Part shown: positions 60,366 through 64,000 of the stretch, piece by piece
How positions within the stretch are numbered: position 1 is the stretch's first letter
How the letters are laid out: every line of letters begins with the position of its first letter
The notes under the pieces: model-generated
The model's input: only the letters and a program-made list of their open reading frames with translations
The model's database searches: none
What the model was told of the DNA's origin: nothing
Translations under genes and position numbers: made by a program
Assembly (NCBI RefSeq): GCF_900108295.1
Contig: NZ_FNWK01000001.1
Span: 806,001-870,000, forward strand
Length of the DNA stretch: 64,000 nucleotides
Direction of reading: 5' to 3'
DNA from: Sphingopyxis sp. YR583
GTDB taxonomy: Bacteria; Pseudomonadota; Alphaproteobacteria; Sphingomonadales; Sphingomonadaceae

Positions 60366-60980
60366 TTACGCCGGATAGGTCCAGGTCGTATCGCGCGCGA
60401 AATTTTCCGCCGCAAAGTCCCAGTTCAGCAGTTCGTCGACCACCGCGTCGACATAGGCGGGGCGCAGATTCTTGCGGTCGATGTAATAGGCATGTTCCCA
60501 CACGTCGATCACGAGCAGCGGCTTGATGCCCGCGACCAGTTCGGTGCCCGCGTCGTGCGTGTCGGTGACCGACAGCGTGCCGTCGCGCGAGACGAGCCAG
60601 GCCCAGCCCGACGCGAAATGGTTGACCGCGGTTTCCTTGAGCTTCTTCTTGAGGTCATCGAGCGAACCAAAATCGCGGTCGATCGCCGCAGCCAGATCGC
60701 CCGCGGGGGCAGTCTTGGTCGGGCTCAGGCTTTCCCAATAGAAAGCATGGTTCCATGACTGCGCGGCGTTGTTGAACAGGCCCTTGTTGCCCGATCCTTC
60801 GGCATGATGGACGATTTCCTCGAGCGGCTTCGAGGCCAGGTCGGTGCCTTCGATCGCGGCGTTGACCTTGTCGACATAGGCCTTGTGATGCTTGCCATGA
60901 TGCGTCGCCAGCGTGTCAGCCGAGATATGCGGTTCCAGCGCGTCCTGGGCGTACGGCAGGGGAGGATGGGCGATCGTCAT
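60366..60980 (-). CDS. sodB: Iron/manganese superoxide dismutase
   Basis: A 204-residue SOD. The metal ligands are visible in ATHHGKHHKAYV, QSWNHAFYW and VIDVWEHAYYID; the residues around them (AAQSWNH) suit the Fe-type. ATG 60980 has GGAGAC upstream; the longer frame is unsupported. It removes superoxide in the cytoplasm. The neighbour sdaA contains an oxygen-labile cluster that would benefit from it, though they are separated by a repeat. Confidence 0.96.
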   Translation of the reverse strand: MTIAHPPLPYAQDALEPHISADTLATHHGKHHKAYVDKVNAAIEGTDLASKPLEEIVHHAEGSGNKGLFNNAAQSWNHAFYWESLSPTKTAPAGDLAAAIDRDFGSLDDLKKKLKETAVNHFASGWAWLVSRDGTLSVTDTHDAGTELVAGIKPLLVIDVWEHAYYIDRKNLRPAYVDAVVDELLNWDFAAENFARDTTWTYPA

Positions 60981-61077
60981 GGCAGTCTCCATTGTGTTCT
61001 TGAGGGGTTTGCGGCCTTTAACTCGGTATCGCGTCCATGGGTTGCAACCCCGTGATCGCAATTTTTCCGGCTAATTT

Positions 61078-62646
61078 TCAGGTCACCATCGCTTGCAGCG
61101 CCGCGATCCGGTCAGCCTCTTCGGCGGGCTTGTCGCGCCGGATGCGCGATATGCGCGGAAAGCGCATCGCGAGACCCGACTTGTGGCGCTTCGACGCATG
61201 GATTGAATCGAACGCGACTTCGAGCACGAGCGACTTCTCGACCTCGCGCACCGGGCCGAAACGGTTCAGCGTGTTGTCGCGCACGAATTTGTCGAGCCAC
61301 TTCAACTCCTCGTCGGTGAAGCCCGAATAGGCCTTCCCCACGGGTAGCAGTTCGCCCGCATCGGACCAGCAGCCGAAAGTATAGTCCGAATAGAAGCTCG
61401 CGCGGCGTCCATTCCCCCTTTGGGCGTACATCATCACGCAATCGGCCGTGAGCGGGTCGCGTTTCCATTTATACCAGAGCCCCGCGCGGCGCCCCGCGAC
61501 ATAGGGCGCATCGCGGCGTTTCAACATGACACCCTCGACCGCCGCATCGCGCGCGCCCGCGCGGCGCTCGGCGAGGTCGTCGAAATCGCTGGCCTCGATC
61601 ACCTGCGACAGGTCGAAATGGCTGTCGGCGAGGCGCGGCACGAACGCCCCCAACTGCCGCCGCCGCTCGGTCCAGGGGAGCCCGCGCAGATCTTCACCGT
61701 CGACCGCGAGCAGGTCGTAAACGCGCACGAAAGCCGGATAGTCGGCGAGCATCTTCTTCGACACGACCTTGCGTCCGAGGCGCTGTTGCAGTGCATTGAA
61801 GCTCGCCGCCTCACCGCCCTGCACCTCGCCGCGCACGAGCAGTTCGCCGTCGATCACCGCGTCCTGATCGAACGCCGCGACAAGTTCGGGGAACGCCCCG
61901 CTGATCTCCTCACCGCCGCGGCTGTAGATGCGCGTCTCGCTGCCACCGCGCACGATCTGGACGCGAATGCCGTCCCATTTCCACTCGGCGGCATAGTCGG
62001 AGAGGTCGACACTCTCCTCCTCTAATGGATGCGCGAGCATGAAGGGACGGAAGAAAGCGACATCCTTGAGGTCGGGCCGCTCCGCCCTGCCCTCGCCCCA
62101 TGCGAACAGCGGCGCATAGGGCGGCGGGATCGCGTGCCACAGCTCCTCGACATCGTCGACGGGAACATCGAACGCCTGCGCAAAAGCCTGCTTCGCCAGC
62201 CGCGCCGATACGCCGACCCGCATCCCTCCGAGCGCAAGCTTGAGCAGTGCGTAGCGCCCGTCGGCATCGAGCCGGTCGAGCAAGGATGCCACCACGGCAG
62301 GCGCATCGCTGCGGCTTGCGGCCGCGAGCGCATCGACGGCTTCGGAGACGCTGAGGTCGGCCTTCTTCCTCGACGCATCGGGCCAGAGCAGCGCTGCCGT
62401 CTCCGCCGTATCACCGACAAAATGCCGCGACAGCCGGAACAATTCCTCATCGACCCGCGTCGCGAGCAACGCCCTTACCGTCCCCGCCTTCACCGCCGGA
62501 AAGTCGAGGCTCTCGGTCAGCGCCGCGATCGCCCATCCCCGGTCGGGGTCGGGCGTGTGCCGCAGATAGTCGACGATCAGCGCGAGCTTCGAATTGCGCG
62601 AGCGCGTATAAATCAGCCGGTCGATCAGGGCCGCGAAGCGCTTCAC
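61078..62646 (-). CDS. ATP-dependent DNA ligase (LigC/LigB-like)
   Basis: A 522-residue DNA ligase. An N-terminal helical DNA-binding domain (about 1-190) is followed by the nucleotidyltransferase domain with the adenylated lysine in AEWKWDGIRVQ, then EGVMLKRRDAPY and an OB fold (about 400-520). It is not a LigD fusion: polymerase and 3'-phosphoesterase domains are absent. GTG 62646 overlaps the exonuclease stop (GTGA), so the two are coupled. This pair is known in many bacteria as a ligase-associated repair set of unknown in vivo role. Confidence 0.92.
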   Translation of the reverse strand: MKRFAALIDRLIYTRSRNSKLALIVDYLRHTPDPDRGWAIAALTESLDFPAVKAGTVRALLATRVDEELFRLSRHFVGDTAETAALLWPDASRKKADLSVSEAVDALAAASRSDAPAVVASLLDRLDADGRYALLKLALGGMRVGVSARLAKQAFAQAFDVPVDDVEELWHAIPPPYAPLFAWGEGRAERPDLKDVAFFRPFMLAHPLEEESVDLSDYAAEWKWDGIRVQIVRGGSETRIYSRGGEEISGAFPELVAAFDQDAVIDGELLVRGEVQGGEAASFNALQQRLGRKVVSKKMLADYPAFVRVYDLLAVDGEDLRGLPWTERRRQLGAFVPRLADSHFDLSQVIEASDFDDLAERRAGARDAAVEGVMLKRRDAPYVAGRRAGLWYKWKRDPLTADCVMMYAQRGNGRRASFYSDYTFGCWSDAGELLPVGKAYSGFTDEELKWLDKFVRDNTLNRFGPVREVEKSLVLEVAFDSIHASKRHKSGLAMRFPRISRIRRDKPAEEADRIAALQAMVT

Positions 62647-63656
62647 GCCTCTTCCTCCAGATCGCGGCCGACCAAATGCAGCGCGCGCGCCTTGCGCTGA
62701 TGCAGTTCGCACCAGCGCAGTAGGCCATCCTCGCTTCCGTGCGTGATCCAGCTTTCCTTCGGGTTCACCTCCGAAATCGTCGTCGTCAGCTCATCCCAGT
62801 CGGCATGGTCCGAAATCACCAGCGGCAGCTCGACCATCCGCTGCCGCGCACGCTGACGCACGCGCATCCAGCCCGACGCCATCGCGGTCACCGGATCGGG
62901 CAGCCGCCGCGACCAGCGATCGTTGAGCGCCGACGGCGGCGCCATCACGATCTGCCCGGCCATCTCGGCCTTATCGGTTTCACTCACGAGCCGCAGCTCG
63001 CCGAGATCGACGCCGCGCACGGCATAAAGCTGGCACATCTTCTCGAGCGCGCCATGGATATAGATCGGCGCATCCCACCCCGCTCCGCGCAATTCGGCGA
63101 TCACGCGCTGCGCCTTGCCCAGCGCATAGGCGCCGACGAGCACCGACCGATCAGGCTCGGCGCGCACCGCGCCGATCAGCTTCGCAATCTCGTCAACCGT
63201 CGGCGGATGGCGAAACACCGGCAGGCCGAAAGTCGCCTCGGTGACAAAGATATCGCACGGCACGACCTCAAAGGGCTTGCACGTCGGGTCGGGCCGACGC
63301 TTGTAATCGCCCGTAACAACGATCCGCTCGCCCTGATATTCCATCAATATCTGCGCACTGCCGAGCACATGTCCCGCCGGGTAAAAACTGAAGCGCACCC
63401 CGCCGCGCTCGAAACCGTCGCCATAGGAAAACGCCTGATTATGGCTCGCCCCGACATCGACGCCATAGCGCAGCGCCATGATCGCCAAAGTCTCGGGGGT
63501 CGCGAACACCGCGCCATGGCCGCTGCGCGCATGGTCGGCATGGCCATGCGTCACCGCCGCGCGTTCGACTGGGCGCGAGGGATCGATCCACAGGTCGGCG
63601 GGCTTCACATGAATGCCGCTTGGATGTGGCTCGATCCAGGTCTTCGCTTTTGCCAT
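62643..63656 (-). CDS. Ligase-associated MBL-fold DNA exonuclease
   Basis: A 337-residue metallo-beta-lactamase-fold nuclease of the CPSF/Artemis-like type: HGHADHARSG carries the metal ligands, followed by AGHVLGSAQILMEY, TGDYKRRPDPT and, at the end, SDHADWDELTTT and THGSEDG. Such proteins occur next to ATP-dependent DNA ligase genes and are annotated as ligase-associated exonucleases. Start ATG 63656 overlaps the UdgX stop by one base (TGATG), so UdgX, exonuclease and ligase form one operon. Confidence 0.92.
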   Translation of the reverse strand: MAKAKTWIEPHPSGIHVKPADLWIDPSRPVERAAVTHGHADHARSGHGAVFATPETLAIMALRYGVDVGASHNQAFSYGDGFERGGVRFSFYPAGHVLGSAQILMEYQGERIVVTGDYKRRPDPTCKPFEVVPCDIFVTEATFGLPVFRHPPTVDEIAKLIGAVRAEPDRSVLVGAYALGKAQRVIAELRGAGWDAPIYIHGALEKMCQLYAVRGVDLGELRLVSETDKAEMAGQIVMAPPSALNDRWSRRLPDPVTAMASGWMRVRQRARQRMVELPLVISDHADWDELTTTISEVNPKESWITHGSEDGLLRWCELHQRKARALHLVGRDLEEEA

Positions 63657-64000
63657 CAGGCGGCAAGTTTCCGTGCGCGGATCAGGTCGGCGACAAACAT
63701 CTTGCGTTCCTCAGCAGCACGTTCGCGATCGGGCAGGCGAAGCAGGAAGGATGGATGGATCGTCGCGACCAGCTTGCTGCCGCCCGCCAGTTCATGCACC
63801 GCGCCGCGCATCGACGTGATGCTCGCACTCTTGCCCGTCACCCCGCGCAAGGCGCTTCCACCCAAGGTCACGATCAAGTCGGGTTTCACGAACGTGCGCT
63901 CCTTGTCGAGCCACCAGCGGCACATATCGATCTCGCCGGTCGTCGGGTTTTGGTGCAACCGCCTTTTACCGCGCGGCTCGAACTTGAAATGCTTGACCGC
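63656..64000 (-). CDS. UdgX-like uracil-DNA glycosylase, 5'-truncated by window edge
   Basis: Only the C-terminal 114 codons are in the window. The decisive feature is RGKRRLHQNPTTGEI: the KRR-[IL]-H loop that marks UdgX, in which the His becomes covalently linked to the abasic sugar after uracil excision. Further on are VTLGGSALRGVTG and VATIHPSFLLR, the C-terminal HPS motif of uracil-DNA glycosylases. The usual fusion partner (a DUF4130 domain) would be upstream and is not seen. It is operon-linked to the exonuclease and ligase, so the three may act in the same repair. Confidence 0.88.
   Translation of the reverse strand, partial: AVKHFKFEPRGKRRLHQNPTTGEIDMCRWWLDKERTFVKPDLIVTLGGSALRGVTGKSASITSMRGAVHELAGGSKLVATIHPSFLLRLPDRERAAEERKMFVADLIRARKLAA

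Noticed and set aside
1..64000. CRISPR arrays, rRNA, prophage, riboswitches
   Set aside because: No regularly spaced direct repeats, rRNA motifs, phage structural genes or known aptamer cores were recognised by eye; a covariance-model search would be needed to exclude small RNAs.

Overview
The window looks like chromosomal DNA of a high-G+C alphaproteobacterium of the order Sphingomonadales, most likely Sphingopyxis or a close relative. This rests on uniform GC-rich codon use, the accA-xerD-hypothetical-aroK-aroB order, the Anbu operon, the flp pilins and the ligase/exonuclease/UdgX cluster. It is an inference from gene content, not a database match. There is no phage, integrase-type island, insertion sequence or CRISPR array. 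The only dispersed repeats are short intergenic palindromes.

Layout. 1-642: the end of a two-hotdog acyl-CoA hydratase. 748-7150: two nested two-component systems (NarL-type regulator, FixJ-type regulator, PAS kinase, propeller-sensor kinase). 7345-11202: a secretion locus with an Asn/Gly-rich exported protein, two exported proteins carrying double-glycine sites, a periplasmic C39 peptidase and a FapF-like coiled-coil/beta-barrel outer-membrane protein. It is followed by a FixK-like Crp/Fnr regulator and a short LuxR-type regulator. 12505-17666: tRNA-Arg, comF-grxC-DUF1178, a methyltransferase, a Nudix hydrolase, two Flp pilins and an M48-LysM protease. 17803-23448: accA, xerD, a large exported hypothetical, and aroK-aroB. 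23848-29377: an MFS transporter, then a translationally coupled radA-cvpA-IscU-like-CPA2 antiporter operon. 29506-38472: fsa, a crotonase/thiolase-like pair, DUF1963, ALDH7, acs and a serine hydrolase. 38519-42490: the four-gene Anbu operon. 42693-48854: secA, small exported proteins, an SDR and two DUF2807 proteins. 48973-53822: a GreA/B-like factor, a 59-residue DNA-binding-like protein, a flavoprotein, a DEAD helicase and a quinone reductase. 53819-58713: glutathione-dependent formaldehyde detoxification (frmA, purU, a VOC protein, a ProX-like deacylase, fghA) with a divergent LysR regulator. 58778-64000: sdaA, sodB, an ATP-dependent DNA ligase, its MBL exonuclease and a truncated UdgX.

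How parts work together. The most striking unit is 7345-11202. A C39 peptidase with a Sec signal sits between two exported proteins that carry classic Leu-Thr-x-Arg-Gly-Gly processing sites after their own signal peptides. A FapF-like pore is encoded convergently. This looks like an alphaproteobacterial relative or analogue of the Pseudomonas Fap amyloid system. It is surrounded by six regulatory genes, and a FixJ-box-like site lies upstream of the Crp/FapF-like operon. A second regulatory observation is a shared operator-like palindrome upstream of the crotonase/thiolase pair and of the SDR gene 16 kb away.
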